A stretch of 64,000 nt of DNA from JBIQJD01 sp044507695 (GCA_044507695.1 JBIQJD010000018.1:1-64000), one strand, 5' to 3'. Positions 9,268 through 18,357 are shown, counted from the stretch's first letter. A program made the numbers and translations. Notes: generated by a model not told the origin, from the sequence alone.

Positions 9268-10335
9268 ATGAACAATGAACAGATCAAAATTTTAATTGCG
9301 GAAGACGAAAGTATCATTGCTTTAGATATTAAGGTTACACTGGAGAAATTAGGATATACAGTTTCCGGTGTTGTATATAATGCTGATGAAGTACTTGAAA
9401 ATGTTAATGAAAAAAAGCCTGATCTTATCTTAATGGATATTCAGCTTAACGGTAAAAAAAGTGGAATCGAATTAGCTAATATTATAAGAATAGATTATGA
9501 AATTCCCATCATTTATTTAACAGCACTAACCGATTCTGATACTCTGGAGCGTGCTAAACAAACAGAACCATCAGGCTATATTGTAAAACCCTTCAATGAA
9601 AAAAGTCTACTCAGTGCTATTGAAATGGCGCTTTACAAATATTCCATTGAATCAGAATTAAAAAAAAAATCAATGGAACTGGAACAGGAGAAGAAAAAGA
9701 ATGATCAGCTTCTCCGGAGTATTCTTCCATCAGCAGTAATAAGTGAATTAAAAGATCGCGGCATTGTTTCTCCGAGATTATATAAAAGTACTACAATTTT
9801 ATTCTCAGATTTTGAAGCATGTTCAGATTCAAATGAAATAATTCCTGCCGAAATTTTAATTGATGAATTGAACGAATTGTTTGCGCGCATGGATTTAATT
9901 GTGAGAAGTTATGGTCTTGAAAAACTGAAATCCTATGGCGATATGTATATGATTTGCGGCGGTCTTCCTGTTGAAACAAATGATCATGCAGAAAAAATTA
10001 TTCACGCTGCAATTGAAATGAAAAATTTTCTTGAGGAAAGAAATCAATTTTCAAGATATAAATGGAGAATGAAAGCCGGAATAAATACCGGGCAGGTTGT
10101 TGCCGGAACAATTGGCATCAACAAACCAACTTATGATGTTTGGGGAGATGCTGTTAATGTTGCAAGCAGGTTAGAAAAATTATCAGAGCCGGGTAAAATT
10201 AATATTTCTCAAACTACCTATGCATTAATAAAAGATGTGTTTGATTGTGAATACCGCGGTAAGCTTGTTGTAAAAGGGAAGGGGAAAATTGATATGTTTT
10301 TTGTTAGGGGTGTTAAAGAACATTTCATGAATTAA
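9268..10335 (+). CDS. response regulator with class III adenylate cyclase output (second paralogue)
   Basis: A 355-residue tandem paralogue of the preceding gene with the same order: receiver (acceptor Asp57, Lys108), coiled-coil linker, cyclase domain. Metal Asp181 and Asp225, Lys221, Asp290, Asn297 and Arg301 are retained. The metal/phosphate loop is altered: FSDFEACSD replaces the usual FxDxxGFT, so the Gly-Phe-Thr stretch is lost. This may change activity or regulation while the core residues stay. GAGGG before the ATG serves as ribosome-binding site. Its stop lies 1 bp from the 3' end of the convergent beta-barrel gene. Confidence 0.92.
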   Translation: MNNEQIKILIAEDESIIALDIKVTLEKLGYTVSGVVYNADEVLENVNEKKPDLILMDIQLNGKKSGIELANIIRIDYEIPIIYLTALTDSDTLERAKQTEPSGYIVKPFNEKSLLSAIEMALYKYSIESELKKKSMELEQEKKKNDQLLRSILPSAVISELKDRGIVSPRLYKSTTILFSDFEACSDSNEIIPAEILIDELNELFARMDLIVRSYGLEKLKSYGDMYMICGGLPVETNDHAEKIIHAAIEMKNFLEERNQFSRYKWRMKAGINTGQVVAGTIGINKPTYDVWGDAVNVASRLEKLSEPGKINISQTTYALIKDVFDCEYRGKLVVKGKGKIDMFFVRGVKEHFMN

Positions 10336-10336
10336 T

Positions 10337-12364
10337 TCAGAAATTAAAATCGAGCTGAAGCCCAATCCGGTTATCCAGATTTCCATCAATCTGTGAATCA
10401 CCCGAGCTCAAAAATTTTTCACGTGGTTTGTATGTTTCGCTGTATTTAAAAGATAGTGATAATATTTTTATCGGCTTCCATCTTAAAACTAAATACCATC
10501 GCATTCCTTCTCCATACATTGCAAAATTTGAAAGTACGCCGGTAAGATCGTTTTCATATTCATAAACTGCTGAGTTGAATGAATCCGTATTAAAGAAAAT
10601 TACACGCGCATAAAGATTTAGCACAGAAACCGGTGCATATTTAATTTCCTGATAAAATAAAATACCATCCTCAAGAGTGTTTGCATCATCAACCCTGTAA
10701 ACATTATAATCAAATCTTCCTTTTAATCTTATCGATTTTGATAATTCAAATATCAATTCAATTCTGCTGTTCTGTCTGTTTCGTTTCACAGAAATTTTAT
10801 TTTTCTCAGAATTGATGCTTACATCCTTTCTTTCATACTTGAAATATAATTTTGTTTCAAACTTGTAAATTGGTTTTGAAGAAAGGCTCAATAAAAATTC
10901 ATCTCCGGTTGAAGGCAAAGGATTATCAAAAGTTGAGAAAGGAAATTTGAATTGATCATAATAAAAATTGAATATACCTAAAGGCATTCTCCATTTGAAT
11001 CCTGTGTAGATTCCAAATTCATTCTCTGTTTTGCCGGATTGTTCACCAAAACCTTGCCCATGCAGGTTTGTGTAATTCCAGGGATAATTCCTGATTGAAG
11101 CCGCAAATATAAAATCTCTGCTGAAAGAAATTTGCACACCATTAATTGATGCAGGAGTTTTTATTTTATTATCAGAAAGATTAAAAGCAAACTCACCAAA
11201 AAAATTGAATGGGCCGGACACTACATCATAAAAAAGAGATGAATAACTGAACTCATTTCCATCCAGATCAAAAACTTCATCCTTCATAAAAGGATTTGTA
11301 AATGAACTGTTATAATAAACAAAACCAGCGCTAATTGAGTTAAGAAAAGAATAATTGATAGCTGCACCATAAATTTTTTCACGGGCAGAATTCTTTTTTA
11401 AAAGTTCGTTTTGATTTCTATGAAGCCCATCAATCGGGCGTGATAAAATTATTCCCGCTGCTGAATCAATATTTGCATCAAATTTATTATTTGAGTAGAA
11501 GAGGAAAACTGAAAGATTGTTCAACTCAAAGCCTGCTGCGCCGCCGCGGAAAAAATTGTTTTCATCTGTACTGGTGTATGGTTTAATGCCTGCTGCTTTT
11601 TTCTTAACAGGATAAACTGCATCGCTGCTTTTTGAAAATCCATACGCGCTCCACAAAGCAAGTCCTTGTCCAAATTCAATACTGAAATCACCGAGCACGA
11701 GTGATTTTAAAATTCCAATTTCTTTCGCTGCAATGTGAAATGATTGATAATCTGCAAATGAAGCTTCTCCTGCATCTTTTTCAATGACTGCTCCTGCCTG
11801 AAAATTGTAATCGTATCTTGCAATAATTCTGTTATAAATTTTGTGTGATGAACCATTAAACTTATTTGTTTTAAATCCTTTTCTATCCTGAAGATCATTC
11901 AACATGCGGCTTCTCAAAATTATTTTGAGATTAGTAAGTGGAGAGGTTTCAGGATAAACATTTTGGTGGCTGATATCTTCTTTCCCCTCAGGATTTTCAA
12001 CAGTTAAAAACGGAATGATCCTGCTCATTGATTCTTTTGGTATCGCATTGATAGAATATAATTCATTGGTGGAAAAGAAAGCGCCGTACCTATTTCTGTG
12101 ATCAATAATTATTTTGGCTGTTGCAAAATCAACATAAGGAATTTTTTGAAGCTCATTAATATCTGCTTTGTTAATGTTGATTGGATTATTCAATAAAAAT
12201 TCAACTGCATCTGTAACAGATTCATCTTCTGAATCTTCAATCTGATCATTTAGAATTTCATTTAAAATATCTTCATTCTGCAGTGAATCAGTTTGTGCAA
12301 ATGAAATAACCGGGAGGAAAAATAAGATAGCTATAATTTGATATTTAAGAAAAAATCTTTGCAA
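10337..12364 (-). CDS. helix-hairpin-helix domain outer-membrane beta-barrel protein
   Basis: A 675-residue exported protein. A signal peptide (FLPVISFAQ) is followed by an acidic stretch, then a ComEA-like tandem helix-hairpin-helix region at about 61-120 (ININKADINELQKIPYV is the typical start). About 550 residues of alternating aromatic/polar beta strands then end in IGLQLDFNF, a barrel-type C-terminus. The reading frame starts with TTG at 12364, as no in-frame ATG precedes the signal peptide. It follows the PorV-like gene by 16 bp, so the two are cotranscribed. The family is widespread in Bacteroidota; a role in DNA uptake is a guess from the HhH domain alone. Confidence 0.8.
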   Translation of the reverse strand: MQRFFLKYQIIAILFFLPVISFAQTDSLQNEDILNEILNDQIEDSEDESVTDAVEFLLNNPININKADINELQKIPYVDFATAKIIIDHRNRYGAFFSTNELYSINAIPKESMSRIIPFLTVENPEGKEDISHQNVYPETSPLTNLKIILRSRMLNDLQDRKGFKTNKFNGSSHKIYNRIIARYDYNFQAGAVIEKDAGEASFADYQSFHIAAKEIGILKSLVLGDFSIEFGQGLALWSAYGFSKSSDAVYPVKKKAAGIKPYTSTDENNFFRGGAAGFELNNLSVFLFYSNNKFDANIDSAAGIILSRPIDGLHRNQNELLKKNSAREKIYGAAINYSFLNSISAGFVYYNSSFTNPFMKDEVFDLDGNEFSYSSLFYDVVSGPFNFFGEFAFNLSDNKIKTPASINGVQISFSRDFIFAASIRNYPWNYTNLHGQGFGEQSGKTENEFGIYTGFKWRMPLGIFNFYYDQFKFPFSTFDNPLPSTGDEFLLSLSSKPIYKFETKLYFKYERKDVSINSEKNKISVKRNRQNSRIELIFELSKSIRLKGRFDYNVYRVDDANTLEDGILFYQEIKYAPVSVLNLYARVIFFNTDSFNSAVYEYENDLTGVLSNFAMYGEGMRWYLVLRWKPIKILSLSFKYSETYKPREKFLSSGDSQIDGNLDNRIGLQLDFNF

Positions 12365-12380
12365 TGGCAGATGGATTTAG

Positions 12381-13199
12381 TTAATTTTTTTCAGAATCAA
12401 ATCTGATTATTATGCCTGCCTGATGCGTTAATCCCAAATCCTGATGTGTAAACATTGCATAATCAAAATTGATAAGTGAATATTTTATTCCAATTCCTGC
12501 AGAAAATTTTGAAGGCTCATTAGAAAAACCTGAACGTATTGAGAGATACTCATTGAGGTTATATTCAATTCCGCCGTTTAAAGATGCTTTACGATCAAGA
12601 TCTTTAATTACGGAAATATTGAACGAGATATTTTCTAAAACATCATAACTTAAACCTGAGCCAAGAATAACGGGAATCTGATTTTCTTCGGCAGAGAAAG
12701 TTGCACGATTTATATTGTGAAAGTAAAATCCCCATCTTAAAAAATCTGCTATATAAACTAATCCGCCGATGTTAAAATAAAATGCGGCATCACTTCCGTA
12801 ATTCTTTATCGAAACAGTATGATAATTTACTGCACCGCCGATAAAAAATTTATTATTGTAGTTATAGGAATAACCTGCAGTAATTTTGTTCTCGCGGTAA
12901 AGATCAAAACCATAAGTCATTCCGCCAATTGCAGCAGAACCAAATGGCAATGGTTCATTATAAGCAGCGAAACCGTTAGCAAGTTCTGAAAGCCCAAACG
13001 GAGAAGGTGAGTAATAAACACCTGCTTCACGCCAGTTAATTTGTGAAAGTCCTGCAGGATTATAAAAAAGACTGAACACATCATCACTTAAGGCTATATC
13101 TGAATTGGAAAGTGCCGCCTGCCTTGCACCCGGATTTACCTGTGCAATTACACAACATGTAAATGAAACAAAGAAAGCAGTTAGTAGTTTAAGATGCAT
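12381..13199 (-). CDS. PorV/PorQ-like outer-membrane beta-barrel protein
   Basis: A 272-residue protein with a signal peptide (cleavage near CVIAQ) followed by NPGARQAALSNSDIALSDD and LFYNPAGLSQI. The pattern GAR..A..N..A..DD..xxYNPAGL is typical of the PorV/UPF0164 (FadL-like) barrels used by T9SS and other surface systems. The remainder is strand-rich and ends in IIRF. It is first in a two-gene minus-strand operon with the HhH barrel protein and divergent from the PorD-like gene (81 bp apart). Its exact job (T9SS shuttle versus a barrel partnered with its neighbour) cannot be told from sequence. Confidence 0.75.
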   Translation of the reverse strand: MHLKLLTAFFVSFTCCVIAQVNPGARQAALSNSDIALSDDVFSLFYNPAGLSQINWREAGVYYSPSPFGLSELANGFAAYNEPLPFGSAAIGGMTYGFDLYRENKITAGYSYNYNNKFFIGGAVNYHTVSIKNYGSDAAFYFNIGGLVYIADFLRWGFYFHNINRATFSAEENQIPVILGSGLSYDVLENISFNISVIKDLDRKASLNGGIEYNLNEYLSIRSGFSNEPSKFSAGIGIKYSLINFDYAMFTHQDLGLTHQAGIIIRFDSEKN

Positions 13200-13280
13200 T
13201 AAGAGACTTTAAAGTTGATTGTGTGATTATATCGAAATTCATATATTAAATCAATAAATATCTAACATAAAGGGCATGAA

Positions 13281-14156
13281 ATGTTAAAAATAATTCTTCT
13301 ATGCTTAACTCTTACTGCTTTCGTTTACGCACAAGAATTGAATTGCAAAGTAACGGTAAATTATGAAAGCCTGCCCGTAGTTAACCGTGAACTCTTAGTT
13401 GATTTTGCCAGAATAGTAGAAGATTATCTTAACAAAACAAGATTTACAGATAACTGGCAGTATGAGAAAATCAACTGCACTTTTAACATATTTATTCTGT
13501 CTGCTTCAAGTGAAATTAATTATACGGCACAAGCAGTAATCTCTGCTCAGCGGCCGATATATAATTCTATTGAGAACAGCCTGCTTCTTAGTTTGAATGA
13601 CAATAGCTGGTCTTTTATGTATGAAAAGAATCAACCTCTTTATTATAACCAAACTGTTTTTGATCCGCTTACAAGCTTTCTTGATTACTATGCATTTGTT
13701 ATAATGGGATTTTATATGGAATCGTGGGAAGAGTACGGCGGTTCACAATTCTTTTCCAATGCATTTGATCTCGTTAATCTGGGTGCTTCAAGCCGGTTTT
13801 CTGCAGGGTGGGAAAAAAACAGCAGTTCATACAGCAGGCGCGGACTTGTGGAAGATTTAACTAATGATAAGTTCAGACCTTTCAGACTTTCTTATTATGA
13901 TTACTATTATGGAATAGATATTTTTCCTCAAAAACCTGAAGAAGGTATTAGCTATATTGTTAAGCTTGTTGATAATCTTGATGAGCTCCGCAAAAAAGTA
14001 GATTTAAACAGCGTGCTGATAAGAGTATTTTTTGATGCAAAACATGCAGAGATAATTGAGTATCTGAAAGATTATCCGGATAAAGTTGAATTACTTAAAA
14101 AACTGAAAAAAATTGATCCGGCTCATGCTTCAAAGTATGATACTGCAATGGGATAA
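13281..14156 (+). CDS. DUF4835 / PorD-like protein
   Basis: A 291-residue exported protein. The signal peptide ends near FVYAQ and is followed directly by ELNCKVTVNYE, the hallmark start of the DUF4835 family, annotated as T9SS component PorD. Mid-protein SFLDYYAFVIMGFYMESWEEYGG and the late RGLVEDLTNDKFRPFR segment also fit. The family is periplasmic and required for gliding/T9SS function in Flavobacterium-type bacteria; its mechanism is unknown. AAAGGG precedes the ATG. It is divergent from the PorV-like gene, so the locus may serve the same secretion machinery that exports the sorting-domain proteins in this window. Confidence 0.82.
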   Translation: MLKIILLCLTLTAFVYAQELNCKVTVNYESLPVVNRELLVDFARIVEDYLNKTRFTDNWQYEKINCTFNIFILSASSEINYTAQAVISAQRPIYNSIENSLLLSLNDNSWSFMYEKNQPLYYNQTVFDPLTSFLDYYAFVIMGFYMESWEEYGGSQFFSNAFDLVNLGASSRFSAGWEKNSSSYSRRGLVEDLTNDKFRPFRLSYYDYYYGIDIFPQKPEEGISYIVKLVDNLDELRKKVDLNSVLIRVFFDAKHAEIIEYLKDYPDKVELLKKLKKIDPAHASKYDTAMG

Positions 14157-14219
14157 ATCATATAAAGTAATTATAAAATATTTGTTCTATAAAAAGAATA
14201 TGATTAAACTTTTATCAGT

Positions 14220-15341
14220 TTAAATGTCCTTCTCATAAATACGGTATTTCTTGTAAATTTCTCCGTTCATTACCTGTGCACCTCGATTCATCATTTCATT
14301 ATCTTCAAGCACCCAGCTTGCTTCTCCAAGATCAATTCCCAATGCATGTGCACGGTTTACAATCTCCCAATAAAAAACTGCATCAAGTCCGCGGCGTTGA
14401 AATTGCGGTACAATTCCCAGAGTAATAATTCTTACCCATGTAATTTCTTTTTTCTGTGTAAACAATTTTAAAAAACCAAATGGAAAGAGCCTGCCGTTAA
14501 TTTTTTTGAATATCTGATTATAATCAAGCATAACAAGTGCAAAGCCTACAAGCTGATTTTCAATCTCTCCAAACAAGACTAACGAAGGTTCAACTAGCGG
14601 TTTTAAATCTTTTGCCATTGCATCTAATTCGTCATCTGTCATCGGGACAAATCCCCAGTTCGGTTCCCATGCTTTATTGTAAACATACTTTACTTTTTCG
14701 AGTTCGTTATCAAAATCTTTCATATTTAGCTGGGAAATTTTTATTCCCGATCTTTTCTTCGCAATATCAGCAACTCTTTTAAGTTTATCGGAAGAAACAA
14801 CTTTCTCATTCTGCAATTTATAAGCGTAAAGATCTTTTGCTTTTTTCAAGCCGTAATTTTCACAAAGCTGAAGATAGTATGGCGGGTTATAAGTCATCAG
14901 CAGTCTTGGCTGATCATTAAATCCTTCGATTAACATTCCGTACTCATCATTGCTGGAAGGATTTGCCGGACCGCGCATTGCATTCAATCCATTTTGTTTA
15001 AGCCAATCAGCAGCAGCATCAAATAATTGATTTGCAACCTCCTGATCATCAATGCATTCAAAGAATCCAAAGAATCCAACATTATCACTATGGTGCTGAT
15101 TGTGAAGATCATTTTTTATTGCCGCGATTCTGCCGGCAATCTTTCCGTTTTTATATGCAAGAAACATCTCCATCTCAGCGTGTTTGTAAAATGGATTCTT
15201 CTTTTTATCTAGCAGTTTTTTTCTATCCATAATAAGAGGAGGAACCCAATGCTCATCTCCTTTATAAATCTTCCACGGAAATTTTATAAACTTCAAAAGA
15301 TCTTTTTTAGAGTTTACTGTTGAGATGGTAATTGAGTTCAT
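14220..15341 (-). CDS. GNAT-fold acyltransferase, candidate ceramide synthase
   Basis: A 373-residue protein with N-terminal LKFIKFPWKIYKGDEHWVPP, a central VGFFGFFE, and a C-terminal GNAT domain whose acyl-CoA loop is GIVPQFQRRGLDA, ending LEDNEMMNRG. This architecture belongs to a large family often labelled hypothetical or GNAT. In Caulobacter a GNAT-type protein was shown to be the bacterial ceramide synthase that acylates the sphingoid amine. Its place next to a serine palmitoyltransferase-like gene supports that role here, but family membership at that level is inference. AGGA precedes the ATG. A terminator separates it from the upstream gene, so it may have its own promoter. Confidence 0.7.
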   Translation of the reverse strand: MNSITISTVNSKKDLLKFIKFPWKIYKGDEHWVPPLIMDRKKLLDKKKNPFYKHAEMEMFLAYKNGKIAGRIAAIKNDLHNQHHSDNVGFFGFFECIDDQEVANQLFDAAADWLKQNGLNAMRGPANPSSNDEYGMLIEGFNDQPRLLMTYNPPYYLQLCENYGLKKAKDLYAYKLQNEKVVSSDKLKRVADIAKKRSGIKISQLNMKDFDNELEKVKYVYNKAWEPNWGFVPMTDDELDAMAKDLKPLVEPSLVLFGEIENQLVGFALVMLDYNQIFKKINGRLFPFGFLKLFTQKKEITWVRIITLGIVPQFQRRGLDAVFYWEIVNRAHALGIDLGEASWVLEDNEMMNRGAQVMNGEIYKKYRIYEKDI

Positions 15342-15367
15342 TTCAGATTCCTGCTATTAATGAAAAA

Positions 15368-15396
15368 AGGCATACCGCTTTAGTGCCGGTATGCCT
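15368..15396 (-). terminator. Rho-independent terminator after the serine palmitoyltransferase-like gene
   Basis: A perfect 10-bp stem (AGGCATACCG/CGGTATGCCT) with a 9-nt loop. On the minus strand it is followed at once by TTTTTT (15367-15362). It sits 27 bp past the stop of the minus-strand gene and before the GNAT gene. Confidence 0.85.
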
Positions 15397-15422
15397 GTAT
15401 GAATAATTCTTAATTATCAACT

Positions 15423-16613
15423 TTATATTAAACCTAATTTCTTTCCTGTATCTGTAAAGATATTAAGTATAGCATCAAGGTGTTCATCTTCATGAGTAGC
15501 CATGTAGCTTGTGCGCATCATTTGTCTTCCAGGGGGAACACCCGGCGAGATAAATACATTTACGAAAACTCCAGCATCAAATAGCATCTTCCACATTTTA
15601 AAAGCAATTTCATCATTGCCAACAATTACGGGAACGATTGCTGTTCTGCCTTCCAGAACAGTAAAGCCTGCTTCTTTCAAGGAATTTCTCATCTTGGCTG
15701 CATTACGGATGAGTCTTGTAACTCTTTCAGGTTCAGCTTCAAGAATTTCAAGTGCGGCAATTGCAGCGGCAACGGAAGAGGGAGTAGGTGAAGCACTGAA
15801 AATAAGCGCCGGTGAATGATGTTTAATGTAATTTATAACTTTAGCCTCACCAGCAACAAAACCTCCTAATGAAGCAAAGGTTTTGCTGAAAGTTCCCATT
15901 GTCATATCAATTTCATTTTCAAGATTGAATTCACTTGCAGTTCCTCTTCCGCCTTTTCCTATAACACCAACAGCGTGCGCATCATCAATCAATATTCTTG
16001 CACCAACTTCTTTTGCAATTTTATTTAATCTTTCCAGATCAACAATCTCTCCGCCTGTGCTGAATACACCATCGCTGACAATTAATTTTCCGGCACTCTC
16101 AGGTAATTTTTTAATTACTCTTTCAAGGTCATCCATATCATTGTGTTTGTATCTTACAAAATCAGCAGTAGCGCCTTTAGCCATTAAATTACCTGCAACA
16201 AGGCATGCATGGTTATCTTTATCAGAAATTACATAATCACCGCGCTGAACAAGCGTTGGAATTACACCTTGTCCCGTTTGATAGCCTGTACTGAAAAGCA
16301 GCACTGCTTCCTTATTAAAAAACTTTGCAAGTTTCTCTTCAAGTTCAATGTGGAGATCAAGGGTTCCGGTGAGATAACGGGAGCCTGAACAGCCTGTACC
16401 GTATTTTTCAACTGCCTTTGCTGCAGCTTCTTTAACTTTGGGATGAGCAGTTAATCCAAGATAATTATTGGATCCTGCCATTATAACTTTTTTACCTTCT
16501 ATTGTAACAACCGGCCCCTCATTTTCTTCAATAGGTCTAAAGTAGGGATATAAACCCAGTGCTTTTATTTCATCAGCTCTTGTAAAATCATAACACTTTT
16601 TGAATAGATCCAA
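15423..16613 (-). CDS. spt: serine palmitoyltransferase-like alpha-oxoamine synthase
   Basis: A 396-residue PLP-dependent enzyme of the alpha-oxoamine synthase family, which joins an amino acid to an acyl-CoA with decarboxylation. The PLP lysine lies in GTFSKTFASLGGF. GCSGSRYLTGTLDLH matches bacterial serine palmitoyltransferases (G-S-R-x-L-x-G-T-L-D-L-H) better than BioF or Kbl, and GLYPYFRPIE at the N-terminus is also SPT-like. It would make 3-ketosphinganine from serine and palmitoyl-CoA in the cytoplasm. GAGGAGGA precedes the ATG. It is divergent from a CerR-like SDR and upstream of a GNAT acyltransferase. 2-amino-3-ketobutyrate CoA ligase is the main alternative. Confidence 0.85.
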   Translation of the reverse strand: MDLFKKCYDFTRADEIKALGLYPYFRPIEENEGPVVTIEGKKVIMAGSNNYLGLTAHPKVKEAAAKAVEKYGTGCSGSRYLTGTLDLHIELEEKLAKFFNKEAVLLFSTGYQTGQGVIPTLVQRGDYVISDKDNHACLVAGNLMAKGATADFVRYKHNDMDDLERVIKKLPESAGKLIVSDGVFSTGGEIVDLERLNKIAKEVGARILIDDAHAVGVIGKGGRGTASEFNLENEIDMTMGTFSKTFASLGGFVAGEAKVINYIKHHSPALIFSASPTPSSVAAAIAALEILEAEPERVTRLIRNAAKMRNSLKEAGFTVLEGRTAIVPVIVGNDEIAFKMWKMLFDAGVFVNVFISPGVPPGRQMMRTSYMATHEDEHLDAILNIFTDTGKKLGLI

Positions 16614-16727
16614 AAATCCTCCTCGAGAAAAAATACTGTATTAGCCAGGTAGATAAAATTAATAGGAATTATTTTGTTAATTTTCGGCAAGAAATCTATC
16701 ATATAATAGTCTTAAAATCAAACATTT

Positions 16728-17720
16728 ATGAATAATAAGAAAATTGCGGTTGTAACCGGTGCTAACGGATTTGTAGGCAGCCACCTGGTTGATCACCTGC
16801 TTGAAGAAAATTTTACGGTTAAATGTATTACACGTAAAACAAGTGATTTGAAATGGCTTAAAGGAAAAGATGTTGAAATTTTTGATTGCGGTTTAACAAA
16901 TAAAGAGGCGTTAAAAAAAGCATTCTATGGTGCAGAGTATATCTACCACGTTGCCGGAGTTGTAAAATCAAAAACTCCTGATGGTTATTTTAAAGGAAAT
17001 GTTGATACAACAAGGGTGCTTCTTGAAACTGCACTTGAGTTTAAAGATGTTTTAAAAAGATTTTTAATTGTAAGCAGCCAGACTGCATGCGGTCCGTCAT
17101 TAAACGGAAAAGTTATAAATGAAAAAGATGAATGTAAACCAATAACAACATACGGAAGAAGTAAACTTGCTCAGGAGGAATTAGCACGGGCTTACATGGA
17201 TAAACTTCCAATTACTATCTGCCGTGCACCTGCTGTTTATGGTGAACGTGATACAGAAATATTTATATTCTTCCAGACATTTAATAAAGGATTGATGACC
17301 GAAGTTGGTTTTGATAGAAAAAGAGTAAGCCTTATTCATGTTAAAGATCTTGTAAGAGGATTTTATCTTGCCTCAATGAGTGAAAAGGCAATTGGACAAA
17401 CATATTTTATCAGTTCAGAAAAATATTATACATGGAAAGAAGTTGGAGATATTACTTCAAAAGTTTTAAATAAGAAACCATTAAAAGTTAAAGTGCCGCA
17501 TTTAATTGTTTATATAATTGCTGGCATTGCTCAATTCTTTGCGCAGTTTAGTTCAAAACCTGCTACGCTTAATCTTGAAAAAGCCAGAGATTTAGTTCAG
17601 CATGCATGGATTTGTGATACTTCTAAAGCAACTATAGATTTTGGATACAGGCAGCAGATTTCTTTGGAGGAAGGGATTAAAAGAACCTGCGATTGGTACA
17701 AAGAGATGAACTGGCTTTAA
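16728..17720 (+). CDS. extended SDR / NAD-dependent epimerase-like, candidate ceramide reductase
   Basis: A 330-residue extended short-chain dehydrogenase. The NAD(P) motif TGANGFVGSHL is at residues 10-20 and the catalytic YGRSK (YxxxK) follows an SSQTACG serine segment. A hydrophobic helix near residues 260-275 (LIVYIIAGIAQFFAQF) could anchor it to the membrane. The divergent neighbour is the SPT-like gene. CerR, the bacterial reductase of 3-ketosphinganine or 3-keto-ceramide, belongs to this epimerase-like family, which is why that role is proposed. A sugar epimerase is the alternative, but no sugar genes are nearby. A TATAAT hexamer lies 23 nt before the ATG. Confidence 0.75.
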   Translation: MNNKKIAVVTGANGFVGSHLVDHLLEENFTVKCITRKTSDLKWLKGKDVEIFDCGLTNKEALKKAFYGAEYIYHVAGVVKSKTPDGYFKGNVDTTRVLLETALEFKDVLKRFLIVSSQTACGPSLNGKVINEKDECKPITTYGRSKLAQEELARAYMDKLPITICRAPAVYGERDTEIFIFFQTFNKGLMTEVGFDRKRVSLIHVKDLVRGFYLASMSEKAIGQTYFISSEKYYTWKEVGDITSKVLNKKPLKVKVPHLIVYIIAGIAQFFAQFSSKPATLNLEKARDLVQHAWICDTSKATIDFGYRQQISLEEGIKRTCDWYKEMNWL

Positions 17721-17735
17721 TTAAATGAAAACTTA

Positions 17736-18140
17736 TCAATTGTTCTTTGCCCCTTCCGCAATCCATGTTCTTATCCCTTTTACCTGGTTTTCAGTTAAAG
17801 GCGGATATGGAATTGGAGGCATTGGAGTTGGACTTGCAAATTGAGGATCAATCGCCCAGACCAACCTGCTGCTGTTTGGTTCAAACGGAAAAACGATTGA
17901 TGGATCTGCCGTTGTGTTAATGTAGGAAGTTAAGCTTAATCCGCCGGCTCTTGTTGCATCCTCATGACAGCCTGATGTGGCACATTTTACTTCAAATACC
18001 GGCTGAATGTGCTGTGTGAAACTCACATTCTTATCCGGAATAATTCTTTTATCCAGTTCTTCTCCACTGATTGTATCTTTACAGCCTGAATAAATTAAAA
18101 TGAGAAATATTGTTGATAAGCCGGCTAATAAAAATTTCAT
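17736..18140 (-). CDS. lipoprotein with atypical CX4CH c-type haem motif
   Basis: A 134-residue protein. Lipobox LIYSGC puts the lipidated Cys at residue 20, so it should be attached to a membrane outside the cytoplasm. The single possible haem site is CATSGCH at residues 53-59, with four residues between the cysteines instead of two, preceded by IQPVFEVK as in planctomycete-type cytochrome domains. A downstream Met-containing PTPMPPIPYPPLTENQ could supply the sixth ligand, and IRTWIAEGA is the usual final helix. Many Bacteroidota proteins with this layout are called c-type cytochromes; haem attachment at CX4CH is unproven. It ends 15 bp from the convergent SDR gene. Confidence 0.75.
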   Translation of the reverse strand: MKFLLAGLSTIFLILIYSGCKDTISGEELDKRIIPDKNVSFTQHIQPVFEVKCATSGCHEDATRAGGLSLTSYINTTADPSIVFPFEPNSSRLVWAIDPQFASPTPMPPIPYPPLTENQVKGIRTWIAEGAKNN

Positions 18141-18191
18141 GAGATCATACCATCAAAATAATAAAGGCTCAAAAACTTTTGAGCCTGTTTG

Positions 18192-18264
<73 letters not shown>

Positions 18265-18357
18265 GATAAATTTGTTAATTAAAATATGAAGATTTAATTT
18301 TTGTTCCAATATTTCACCCATTTCTTAATCAATTTTAATGAAAAAGCAGAGGAATTA

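Noticed and set aside
14156..14205. AATCATAT/ATATGATT inverted repeat between convergent genes
   Set aside because: An 8-bp AT-only match with a 34-nt loop is expected by chance in this composition.
15423..16613. 2-amino-3-ketobutyrate CoA ligase (Kbl) or BioF as the identity
   Set aside because: The SR-x-L-x-GTLDLH segment and the neighbouring SDR and GNAT genes fit serine palmitoyltransferase better; no tdh or bio genes are present. Kept as alternative in the annotation.
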